DNA from: Mycolicibacterium iranicum | GTDB taxonomy: Bacteria; Actinomycetota; Actinomycetes; Mycobacteriales; Mycobacteriaceae | Reading direction: 5' to 3' | NCBI RefSeq assembly: GCF_014190915.1 | Contig: NZ_JACHVU010000018.1 | Span: forward strand, 1-64,000 | DNA: 64,000 nt | Shown: piece by piece, positions 30,788 to 40,400 of the stretch | Position numbering within the stretch: position 1 is the first letter of the stretch | How the letters are laid out: every line of letters begins with the position of its first letter | The notes under the pieces: generated by a model | What the model saw: the letters and a program-made list of their open reading frames with translations, nothing else | What the model was told of the DNA's origin: nothing | Database searches by the model: none | Made by a program: the position numbers and the translations under genes

Positions 30788-31897
30788 TCAGAGCCAGTTG
30801 TTGCGCCGGAAGTTGCGGTAGAGCGTGAAGCACACGGCCGTCATCACCAGCAGCACCAGGGGATAGCCGAAGGTCCACTGCAATTCGGGCATGTGCTCGA
30901 AGTTCATGCCGTAGATGCCGGCCATCGCGGTGGGTACGGCGGCGATCGCGACCCACGCGGAGATCTTGCGCATGTCGACGTTCTGCTGCATCGCGACCTT
31001 GCCGAGTGCGGCCTGTACGAGGGAGCTGAGCAGTTCGTCGTAGCTGGCGATGCGCTCGGACACCTTGGTGGTGTGGTCGAGGACGTCGCGCATGTATTGG
31101 CGGATCTCGACGTTGATGAGGTCGTCGTGTTCTGTGCCGATGCGCTGCAGGTCGGGCACCAAGGGGCTGACCGCACGTCGCAGTTCGACCACCTCCCGCT
31201 TGAGCAGGTAGATGCTTTCCATGTTGGTGTGCGCCAGCGGGGAGAAGATGTCTTCTTCCATGACGTCGATGTCGTGCTCGATGAGGTCGGTGACGTCGAG
31301 GTAGGCATCCACGACGTGGTCGGCGATCGCGTGCATCACCGAGTAGGGGCCGAGTTTGAGTGATTCGGGGGTGTCTTCGAGGTCCTTACGCACGCCGGCG
31401 AGCCCGCCGTGTTCGCCGTGGCGGACGGTGACGACGAAGTCGGCCCCGACGAAGATCATTATTTCGCCGGTCTCGACGATCTGCCGGGCCTTGTTCATCG
31501 AGTCGTGCTCGACGTAGGTGACCGTCTTGAGCACCAGGAACAGCGTCTTGTCGTAGCGCTCGAGCTTGGGACGCTGATGGGCGTGCACCGCGTCCTCGAC
31601 TGCGAGCGGATGCAGGCCGAACACGTCGGCCACCGCCTGCATCTGATGTTCGTCGGGTTCGTGCAGCCCGATCCAGACGAACGCGTTGCGGCCGTCGGCC
31701 TCGATCTCCCGCACCTTGCTCAGCGCTGCGGCATGGGTGTACTTGCCGGGCAGTCGGGTTCCGTCGCAGTAGACGCCGCAGTCGACCATCGCGCGGGCGA
31801 CCGGGACGTGGATGCGGCGCGCGTCGGGTTCGGCGTCGGTGCGCGGTCGGGTGCCTTGGCGTAGCAGAGACGGCGGTAGGGCGCGGAACGAGGGCAT
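30788..31897 (-). CDS. corA: CorA magnesium/cobalt transporter
   Basis: A 369-aa CorA channel. The cytoplasmic N-terminal domain (about 1-300) includes FVWIGLHEPDEHQMQAVADV and HPLAVEDAVHAHQRPKLERY; the two C-terminal membrane helices follow, with the ion-selectivity signature YGMNF at the end of TM1 (about 321-325) and the periplasmic MPEL loop, then TM2 and a basic tail FRRNNWL. It forms a pentamer that imports Mg2+. ATG 31897 is chosen for GGGAGGTG 4-5 nt upstream; the longer frame upstream is shadow of the malic enzyme. It matches Rv1239c. The 25-bp tandem array lies directly after its stop. Confidence 0.95.
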   Translation of the reverse strand: MPSFRALPPSLLRQGTRPRTDAEPDARRIHVPVARAMVDCGVYCDGTRLPGKYTHAAALSKVREIEADGRNAFVWIGLHEPDEHQMQAVADVFGLHPLAVEDAVHAHQRPKLERYDKTLFLVLKTVTYVEHDSMNKARQIVETGEIMIFVGADFVVTVRHGEHGGLAGVRKDLEDTPESLKLGPYSVMHAIADHVVDAYLDVTDLIEHDIDVMEEDIFSPLAHTNMESIYLLKREVVELRRAVSPLVPDLQRIGTEHDDLINVEIRQYMRDVLDHTTKVSERIASYDELLSSLVQAALGKVAMQQNVDMRKISAWVAIAAVPTAMAGIYGMNFEHMPELQWTFGYPLVLLVMTAVCFTLYRNFRRNNWL

Positions 31898-32028
31898 GCG
31901 CCACCTCCCTTCGTGCGGGCGTACGCGTCGGTGTGCCCGTCGGGGCACCCGGGCAAATCGTACGCGCCTCACCAGCGGCGTTCTTCTCACCGAGGGGGAA
32001 CCCATTCCTGTGAGTTCGCGGGGTCGGT

Positions 32029-32034
32029 TACCCT
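32029..32034 (+). promoter_or_regulatory. -10 element TACCCT for the malic enzyme gene
   Basis: TACCCT ends 7 nt before GTG 32042, without a Shine-Dalgarno sequence. It decides GTG 32042 over the in-frame ATG 32051. Confidence 0.48.
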
Positions 32035-32041
32035 GACGCCC

Positions 32042-33211
<1,170 letters not shown>

Positions 33212-33216
33212 GTCGG

Positions 33217-34062
33217 CTGAACCGCGCACACCGGTTCGTCCTGCTGATCGTCGCGGCGCTGGTCGCGGCGGGCTGTGGTGGTGAATCCTCCCCGCCGTCG
33301 ATCCCGGTAGGGGCGCAGGGGGGCGCGGAGTCGCAGTTGGTCGCGAATCTCTACGCGGCCGCGCTGAGGTTCTACGGCAACCCGGCACATGTCGAGGTGA
33401 CCGAGGATCCGCTCGCGGAACTGGACACCGGCGAGATCCGGGTGGTGCCCGGGCTCACCGGGCGGCTGTTGGAGCGGTTCGCTCCGGACGCCCCGGCACG
33501 TTCGGATGTGCAGGTCTATCGGACGCTGCTCTCGGTGCTGCCGGAGGGGATCGCCGCAGGCGATTACACGACGTCGGCGGAGGACAAGCCCGCGGTCGCG
33601 GTGACCGAGCGGACCGCCGCGGCGTGGGGCGGCGACGTGTCGGCATTGGCCCGCCGGTGCGATGGGGCGTCTTTCGGCGCGGTGGCGTCTGCGCCGCGGC
33701 CCGTGTCGGTGGGCACCTGCACGCTGGGGCGGCCACGCGAATTCCCCAGCGACGCATCCATGTTCGACGCGCTGGCGGCCGGCCGCATCGAGGCCGCGTG
33801 GACCACGACGGCGGCTCCCGACGTTCCCTCGGACGTGGTGGTGTTGAGCGACAAGACGTCGCTGATCCGTGCGGAGAACCTGGTGCCGCTGTACCGGCGC
33901 AACGAGCTCACCGAATCGCAGGTGCTGGCACTCAACGAGATCGCCGGCGTGCTGGACACGGGTTCGCTGGCCGACATGCGGCGACAGGTCGCCGAAGGTG
34001 CGTCGCCGGACGCGGTCGCGGGCCGTTGGCTCGACGAACACCCACTCGGCGTCGGCAACTAG
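33217..34062 (+). CDS. lpqZ: LpqZ-type lipoprotein, glycine betaine/choline-type binding protein
   Basis: A lipoprotein of about 281 aa. The signal LNRAHRFVLLIVAALVAAGC has a basic n-region, a hydrophobic core and a lipobox ending AAGC. No ATG, GTG or TTG lies in frame between the upstream stop region and this signal, so CTG 33217 is proposed as the start; the next conventional start is GTG 33337, which would delete the whole signal. The body resembles the OpuAC substrate-binding domain: PEGIAAGDYTTSAEDKPAVA, EAAWTTTAAPDVPSDVVVL, ENLVPLYRRNELTE, LADMRRQVAEGASP. It would bind a small solute outside the membrane. It corresponds to Rv1244; no permease genes lie beside it. Confidence 0.78.
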   Translation: MNRAHRFVLLIVAALVAAGCGGESSPPSIPVGAQGGAESQLVANLYAAALRFYGNPAHVEVTEDPLAELDTGEIRVVPGLTGRLLERFAPDAPARSDVQVYRTLLSVLPEGIAAGDYTTSAEDKPAVAVTERTAAAWGGDVSALARRCDGASFGAVASAPRPVSVGTCTLGRPREFPSDASMFDALAAGRIEAAWTTTAAPDVPSDVVVLSDKTSLIRAENLVPLYRRNELTESQVLALNEIAGVLDTGSLADMRRQVAEGASPDAVAGRWLDEHPLGVGN

Positions 34063-34069
34063 TACCGAG

Positions 34070-34120
34070 GGGCACCGCGAGCGCGCGTGTCTGCACACCG
34101 ACGCGCCGCAAACTCTGGCA
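34070..34120 (+). repeat. Dispersed ~45-bp intergenic repeat, copy B
   Basis: GGCACCGCGAGCGCGCGTGT then CTGCAC and GACGCGCCGCAAA. It fills the convergent gap between lpqZ and the SDR gene. The 5' 30 nt are nearly identical to copies A and C; the 3' end has diverged. Confidence 0.65.
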
Positions 34121-34151
34121 TTCGGCGCGCGCTCACCGCCGCCGAGCGTGC

Positions 34152-34982
34152 CTATTTGGCCGGCGGGGTCAGTCGCGCGACAGCCTTGGGGAACACGCTC
34201 TGGTAGCCGGCGCCCAGCACGCGAATCGCGATCTCGAACATCTTGGCGTCGTTGCCGATCAGGATGCGGGCCTTGTTCTTGCGGACCCCGTCGAGGATCA
34301 CCTTCGCGGCCTTTTCCGGCGACGTGCTGGCAAGTTTCTTGTCGAAGGTCTTGGCCAACGCCTCGGCATCGAGACCTTCGGCGGCGCTTGCATTCCGGGC
34401 GATGGCGGTCTTGATGCCGCCGGGATGCACGCACGAGACTTTGACCGGGTGGCCAGCGAGTGCCATCTCCTGGCGCAGCGCCTCGGTGAACCCGCGAACC
34501 GCGAACTTCGCCGAGTTGTACGCAGCCTGTCCCGGCACGGCGAAGAGACCGAACACGCTGGAGACGTTGACGACGTGGCCGTCGCCCGAGGCGATCAGGT
34601 GCGGCAGGAACGCCTTCGTGCCGTTCACCACACCCCAGTAGTCCACGTCCATCACGCGCTCCATGTCTTTGAACGCGGAGACCTCGACGTCGCCGGTGAA
34701 CGCGATGCCGGCGTTGTTGTAGATCTGGTTGACGCGGCCGAAGTGCTCGGCGATGGAGTCGGCGTACTGCAGGAACGTCTCGCGCTCGGTGACGTTGAGG
34801 CGGTCGCTCTTGACGTGGGTGCCGATCGCCTTGAGGCGCTCCTCGGTGACGGCCAGGCCCTCGGTGTCGACGTCGCTGATCGCGACGAGGGCACCTGAGC
34901 GGCCCAACTCGATGGCCAGTGCCTGCCCGATGCCCGAGCCGGCGCCGGTGACCACCGCGACCTTGCCCGCGAAGCCCTGCAT
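34152..34982 (-). CDS. Short-chain dehydrogenase/reductase (Rv1245c type)
   Basis: A 276-aa classical SDR. The cofactor loop VTGAGSGIGQALA is at about 11-23; Asp in AISDVD suggests NAD(H) preference; NNAG is at about 88-91; the catalytic Ser is in VVNVSSVFG, and Tyr and Lys in YNSAK at about 155-159. The C-terminal KNKARILIGNDAKMFEIAIR and a hydrophobic end are typical of the mycobacterial Rv1245c-like group. The substrate is unknown. ATG 34982 has AGGAG 5 nt upstream; GTG 34988 would overlap that site. Convergent with lpqZ. Confidence 0.88.
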   Translation of the reverse strand: MQGFAGKVAVVTGAGSGIGQALAIELGRSGALVAISDVDTEGLAVTEERLKAIGTHVKSDRLNVTERETFLQYADSIAEHFGRVNQIYNNAGIAFTGDVEVSAFKDMERVMDVDYWGVVNGTKAFLPHLIASGDGHVVNVSSVFGLFAVPGQAAYNSAKFAVRGFTEALRQEMALAGHPVKVSCVHPGGIKTAIARNASAAEGLDAEALAKTFDKKLASTSPEKAAKVILDGVRKNKARILIGNDAKMFEIAIRVLGAGYQSVFPKAVARLTPPAK

Positions 34983-35153
34983 ATGCACTCCTGGTGTTGT
35001 ACGCGTGTTGAGTGGGTGCGAGCCTACCCGTTACCCGGGGTCCCTAATATGTCCGGGGTCACACGGGGTGCGCCGCGCCGCACGCGAGGGGACGGTGGGC
35101 ACGCCCCGGATGCCCACCGGCCCCTCATGCTCGCCAATCGCTCAGTCGATGGC

Positions 35154-36800
35154 TCAGTCGACGGTGCCGGCATCTCCGTCTGAGCCGTCCTCGCCCGACT
35201 CGCCCCGGTCGCCGACGCTCCCCGCCTTCCCGGCGGATCCGGCGCCTCCCTTGCTGCCGAACAACCCACCGCGCCCGCCCGAGCCGACGTTCTGGCCGCC
35301 CGCACCGCCTGCGCCGCCGTCCCCGCCGAGCCCGCCGCGGCCACCTTTGCCTCCGGCGCCCGGTTCGTAGACGCCGAAGATGTCCGACACGCTTCCGCCG
35401 TCTCCGCCCCCGCCGCCATTGCCGCCGGAGGCTCCGCTGCCGCCCTTGCCGCCGTTGCCGGCGTTGCCGCCCGTTCCGCCGTTGCCGGAGATGCTGCCGC
35501 CGTTGCCGCCCTTGCCGCCGGCACCTCCGGTGCCGCCCTGGCTGCCCGCCGCGCCCTGACCGCCGTCACCTCCGTTGCCGCCGCGTCCACCGAACGCACG
35601 GACAGGCCCGCCGGTGCCGGAGACCCCTCCGCCGTGGCCACCATCGCCGCCGTCAGCCCCGGTCCCGCCCATCCCGCCGTCGCCGCCGTCGCCGCCCTCG
35701 GCGTTCCACTCATCGGTGGCGCTCTGATTCGCGCCGCCGCCGTTTCCGCCGTCGCCACCCGGTGCGCCGGCGCCGCCGACGCCACCCTGACCTCCGTTGC
35801 CGCCGTAGGTGTGGGAATCGTTGTATCCCGAGCCCGTTCCGCCCCAGCCGCCCCTGCCGCCGGCTTGGCCGGCAACACCGTTGGCGCCGTTCCCGGCGTC
35901 CTGCCCGCTGGCGTTGCCGATGTCGCCGGGCTGCAGGATCGCATCCATCCCGTCCGGCCCTTTTGCCGCTGTCGAGGGCGGATCGTATGTCGGCGACGGA
36001 TTCACCCCTGCCGCTCCGGTGGCGCCCACGCCGCCGTTGCCGCCTGCTCCGCCGTTACCGAAAAGCTGTGCGCTGCCGCCGTTTCCGCCCGTAGCGCCGC
36101 CGACTCCGCCGTTTCCGCCGTCACCGCCGTTGCCGCCGAGCAGCCCGCCGCGGCCGCCGTTCCCGCCGGCCTGGCCCGCGAGGCCGTCGCCGCCGCGGCC
36201 GCCGTTGCCCCACAGGATGCCGCCGTCGCCGCCGCTCTCGCCCGCGGCGCCGTCGAGGCCGTTGCCGATGAGCCAGCCGCCGTCACCGATCATCGGACGC
36301 AGCGCGGACGTGCCGGGTGCGGCGGCAGACGGACCGACGTTGCCGCCGCGCAGATTCAGCACCGTCGCTTGATGAGCCCGGGTCGAGGAAGTGGTCGACG
36401 TGGCCGGGTCTGTGAGCCGCAGCAGCGAAGCGACGTCTTCGGTACTCAGTACTGCGGGCGGTCCCGCGGGCGCCGTGACCGCAGAGGACCCGGCCGGGGC
36501 AGGTGAGACCTCTGCGGGCGAGACCCCTGCGACCCACGTGTCCTGGGAGCCAGCGGGGCCGTTGCCGGTCACGGGGATACCCAGCGCCGTCAGCACGATC
36601 GGCTCCGTGAGAGAGGGCGGGGTCGCGTGAAGGGCAGGTAGTTGCGCCTGAGGGGGCGCCGGCCTGCTCGGCGCCTGGGGCATCGAGGTCGCGACGCCGC
36701 CGAAGGCGAGTGCGCCGGCGGCCACAACCGCGGTGAGCGACGCCGTCGTCGTGACTTTTCGGCCTTCTGTGCAGCGTGATTGACGTGCGGCAGTGGACAT
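35154..36800 (-). CDS. PGRS-like glycine-rich protein without a PE domain
   Basis: A 548-aa protein. Residues 15-40 look like a signal or anchor (TTTASLTAVVAAGALAFGGV). Residues 40-165 are Pro/Ala/Thr-rich. From about 170 to the end the chain is made of GGxGG repeats (GGNGG, GGAGG, GGDGG) as in PE_PGRS proteins, with a short non-repeat insert at about 255-285 (PSPTYDPPSTAAKGPDGMDA). No PE N-terminal domain (Pro-Glu, about 100 residues) is present. PGRS regions form glycine-rich sandwiches and are surface-associated. ATG 36800 lacks a clear ribosome site; GTG 36755 is an alternative. Lone gene, convergent neighbours absent. Confidence 0.78.
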   Translation of the reverse strand: MSTAARQSRCTEGRKVTTTASLTAVVAAGALAFGGVATSMPQAPSRPAPPQAQLPALHATPPSLTEPIVLTALGIPVTGNGPAGSQDTWVAGVSPAEVSPAPAGSSAVTAPAGPPAVLSTEDVASLLRLTDPATSTTSSTRAHQATVLNLRGGNVGPSAAAPGTSALRPMIGDGGWLIGNGLDGAAGESGGDGGILWGNGGRGGDGLAGQAGGNGGRGGLLGGNGGDGGNGGVGGATGGNGGSAQLFGNGGAGGNGGVGATGAAGVNPSPTYDPPSTAAKGPDGMDAILQPGDIGNASGQDAGNGANGVAGQAGGRGGWGGTGSGYNDSHTYGGNGGQGGVGGAGAPGGDGGNGGGANQSATDEWNAEGGDGGDGGMGGTGADGGDGGHGGGVSGTGGPVRAFGGRGGNGGDGGQGAAGSQGGTGGAGGKGGNGGSISGNGGTGGNAGNGGKGGSGASGGNGGGGGDGGSVSDIFGVYEPGAGGKGGRGGLGGDGGAGGAGGQNVGSGGRGGLFGSKGGAGSAGKAGSVGDRGESGEDGSDGDAGTVD

Positions 36801-36973
36801 GGCAACCCCCGGGGATCGGTCGATGACGTGTGTCGTCGCCCAAAGTAGGTGCGAATGCCGCGGTCAGCGTGCGTAGTGCACTACTCCATTCTCGACGGGC
36901 CACGCGACGACGACCCGGGTATCGCGCCGGGCGGCCGGGTAATGCCGGAAGGCCAGACGGCGACAATCAAGGC

Positions 36974-37327
36974 ATGACGTTGAAGTACCCCGCGGTCGCC
37001 GTGCTCGTTGCCTCGGCCGCCGTCGCCGCCACGATGTCCGCGGCGCCCGCACAGGCAGACCCGACCACCGACGCGTTTGTTTCCACGCTGCAGCACTACC
37101 GCCTCGGTGACATCGATCCCGCGACAGCGGTGCGTGTCGGCCAGGAGGTGTGCCCGATGCTGTCGGAGCCGGGTCAGAACGCGGCGAACGTCGCCGCCGA
37201 CATCGCCGACGACCTGGGCCGCCCGCTCGGGCCCGCCACGATGTTCACCGGCCTGGCGATCTCGATCTTCTGCCCGCGCGCGGTCACCGCGATGACCGAC
37301 GGTGTGCCGTTCTCGTTCTTCGGCTGA
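36974..37327 (+). CDS. Secreted DUF732-family protein
   Basis: A 117-aa small exported protein. Signal peptide at residues 1-28 (YPAVAVLVASAAVAATMSAA, cleavage near AQADPTTDAF). The mature part matches DUF732: DAFVSTLQHYRLGDIDPATA, a conserved Cys in GQEVCPML and a second in ISIFCPRAV, probably forming a disulfide. DUF732 proteins are abundant small mycobacterial secreted proteins without known function. The ATG fits the signal start; the ribosome site is weak. Confidence 0.85.
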   Translation: MTLKYPAVAVLVASAAVAATMSAAPAQADPTTDAFVSTLQHYRLGDIDPATAVRVGQEVCPMLSEPGQNAANVAADIADDLGRPLGPATMFTGLAISIFCPRAVTAMTDGVPFSFFG

Positions 37328-37354
37328 TCGGCACCGCTCGACGCCCGTGACCGC

Positions 37355-37409
37355 GCGCATATGCACACGGTTCACGGCGCGTCAGCGTGCAGACACGCGC
37401 GCTCGCGGT
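37355..37409 (-). repeat. Dispersed ~45-bp intergenic repeat, copy C (inverted)
   Basis: Read on the minus strand it gives CACCGCGAGCGCGCGTGTCT, GCAC, then GACGCGCCGTGAA and GTGTGCAT, matching copy A over about 45 nt. It lies in the convergent gap between the DUF732 gene and kgd. Confidence 0.65.
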
Positions 37410-37460
37410 GCGAGTCGGTGCGAGTCGGTGCGAGTCCGGCAGGCCGGTGCGAGTCCGGCA
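37407..37460 (+). repeat. 10-bp tandem repeat next to the kgd stop
   Basis: GGTGCGAGTC occurs three times head to tail (37407-37436), then CGGCAGGCC, then a fourth GGTGCGAGTC (37446-37455) and CGGCAGACC. It abuts copy C of the dispersed repeat and ends at the kgd stop. Confidence 0.85.
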
Positions 37461-37463
37461 GAC

Positions 37464-40400
37464 CTACTTGCCGAACGCCTCGTCGATGATCTCCTGCTGC
37501 TCGACGGCGTGCACCTTCGACGAGCCCGAGGACGGCGCCGACATGGCCCGCCGCGAGATCCGCTTGATGCCGGCCAGCTTCTCCGGGAGCACCTCGGGAA
37601 GAGTCAGCCCCAGCGTCGGCCACGCGCCCTGATTGGCCGGCTCCTCCTGCACCCAGAAGAACTTCTCGGCATTCGGGTACTGGTCCAGCGTCTCGGCCAG
37701 CCGTCGCTTCGGCAGCGGCGCCAGCTGCTCGAGCCGGACGATCGCCACGTCGTCGCGACCTTCCTTCTTCTTGCGCGCCGCCAGTTCGTAGTAGATCTTG
37801 CCGCTGGTCAACAGGATGCGCTTGACCTTGGAACGGTCGCCGTCGCCCTCGTCGTAGGTGGGCTCCTCCAGCACTGACCGGAACTTCATCTCGGTGAAGT
37901 CCTTCAGATCGCTGACCGCAGCCTTGTTGCGCAGCATCGACTTCGGCGTGAAGACGATCAGCGGCCGGTGGATCCCGTCGAGGCCGTGCCGGCGCAGCAG
38001 ATGGAAGTAGTTCGCCGGCGTCGACGGCATCGCGATCGTCATCGATCCCTCGGCCCACAGCAGCAGGAACCGCTCGATGCGGCCGGAGGTGTGGTCCGGG
38101 CCCTGCCCTTCGTGACCGTGCGGCAGCAGCAGCACGACGTCGGAGAGCTGACCCCACTTCGCCTCACCGGAGCTGATGAACTCGTCGATGATCGACTGTG
38201 CGCCGTTGACGAAGTCGCCGAACTGGGCCTCCCACAGCACCATCGCGTCGGGGTTGCCGACCGAATAGCCGTACTCGAAGCCCACGGCCGCGAACTCCGA
38301 CAGGGCCGAGTCGTAAATCATCAGCTTGCCGCCGGTCGGGTTGCCGTCGCTGTCGACGGTCAACAGGTCCAGCGGAGTGAACTCGCGTCCGCTCTGGCGG
38401 TCGATGATCACGGCGTGGCGCTGGGTGAACGTGCCGCGTCGGGTGTCCTGACCAGTGAACCGGATCGTCTTGCCCTCGGCCAGGAACGTGCCCAGCGCGA
38501 GCAGTTCGGCGAACGCCCAGTCGACCTTGCCCTCGTAGGCCATCTCGCGGCGCTTCTCCAGCACCGGCTTGACGCGCGGGTGGACGTTGAAGTCCTCGCC
38601 GAACGCCAGGTGCGCATCACCGATACGGGCCAGCAGCGACTTGTCCACCGCGGTGTTCATCCCGGCGGGCACCATCTGGTCGGACTCCACCGACGAACTG
38701 GGCTCGATCTCGTGCTTCTCGAGCTCGCGGACCTCGTTGAACACCCGCTCCAGCTGGCCCTGGTAGTCGCGCAGCGCGTCCTCGGCCTCCTTCATCGAGA
38801 TGTCGCCGCGGCCGATCAGCGCCTCGGTGTAGGTCTTGCGCACCCCGCGCTTGGTGTCGATGACGTCGTACATGTACGGCTGCGTCATCGACGGGTCGTC
38901 GCCCTCGTTGTGCCCGCGCCTGCGGTAGCACAGCATGTCGATGACGACGTCCTTCTTGAACTTCTGCCGGAAGTCCACGGCGAGCTTGGCCACCCAGACC
39001 GCGGCCTCGGGGTCGTCGCCGTTGACGTGGAAGATCGGTGCGCCGATCATCTTCGCGACGTCGGTGCAGTACTCCGAGGAGCGCGAGTCGTACGGCGAGG
39101 TGGTGAAGCCGATCTGGTTGTTCACGATGATGTGGATCGTGCCGCCGGTGCGGTAACCCCGCAGCAGCGCCAGGTTCAGCGTCTCGGCGACCACGCCCTG
39201 GCCGGCGAAGGCCGCGTCGCCGTGCAGCATCATCGGCACGACGGTGAAGCCGTCGGGACCGTTGCCCTTGTCGAGCATGTCCTGCTTGGCGCGCACCAGC
39301 CCTTCCAGGACCGGGTCGACGGCTTCCAGGTGGCTCGGGTTGGCCACCAGCGATACCGCGATGTCGTTGTCGCCGAACATCTGGATGTAGGTGCCGCCGG
39401 CGCCCAGGTGATACTTCACGTCGCCCGACCCGTGGGCCTGAGACGGATTCAGGTTGCCCTCGAACTCGGTGAAGATCTGCGAGTACGGCTTGCCGACGAT
39501 GTTCGCCAGCACGTTGAGGCGGCCCCGGTGGGGCATGCCGATGACAACCTCGTCGAGGCCGTGCTCGGCGCACTGGTCGATGCCGGCGTCCATCATCGGG
39601 ATGACGGTTTCCGCGCCCTCCAGCGAGAACCGTTTCTGCCCAACGTATTTCGTCTGCAAGAAGGTTTCGAAGGCTTCCGCGGCGTTGAGCTTGGACAGGA
39701 TGTACTTCTGCTCGGCGACCGTCGGCTTCTCGTGCTTGACCTCGATGCGCTCCTGCAGCCACTGCTGCTGCTCGGGTTCGAGGATGTGGGTGTACTCCAC
39801 GCCGATGTGACGGCAGTACGCGTCGCGCAGCAGGCCGAGGATGTCGCGCAGCTTCTTGTGCGTCTGGCCGGCGAAACCATTGACCTTGAACTCACGGTCG
39901 AGGTCCCACAGCGTCAGCCCGTGGGTGTTGATGTCCAGATCGGGGTGGCTGCGGAAGCGGGTCTTGTCCAGCCGCAGCGGGTCGATGTCGGCCATCAGGT
40001 GTCCGCGGTTGCGGTACGCCGCGATCAGCTCGATGACCCGCGCGTTCTTGTCCTCGATGGAATCCGGGTTGTCGATGCGCCAGCGCACCGGCTCGTAGGG
40101 GATGCCGAGCTCGCGGAAGATCTCGTCGTAGAAGTCGTCGTCGAGCAGCAGCGTGTGGATCGTGCGCAGGAAGTCACCGGACTCCGCACCCTGGATGATG
40201 CGGTGGTCGTAGGTGGAGGTCAGGGTCATCAGCTTGCCGACGCCGACCTCGTTGATGCGCTCCTCGCTGGCGCCCTGGAACTCCGCGGGGTACTCCATCG
40301 CGCCCGCGCCGATGATCGCGCCCTGGCCCTGCATCAGCCGCGGCACCGAGTGCACGGTGCCGATGGTGCCGGGGTTGGTGAGCGAGATCGTCACGCCCGA

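Noticed and set aside
33337..34062. lpqZ as a cytoplasmic protein from GTG 33337
   Set aside because: This start removes an obvious lipoprotein signal that is continuous in frame just upstream.
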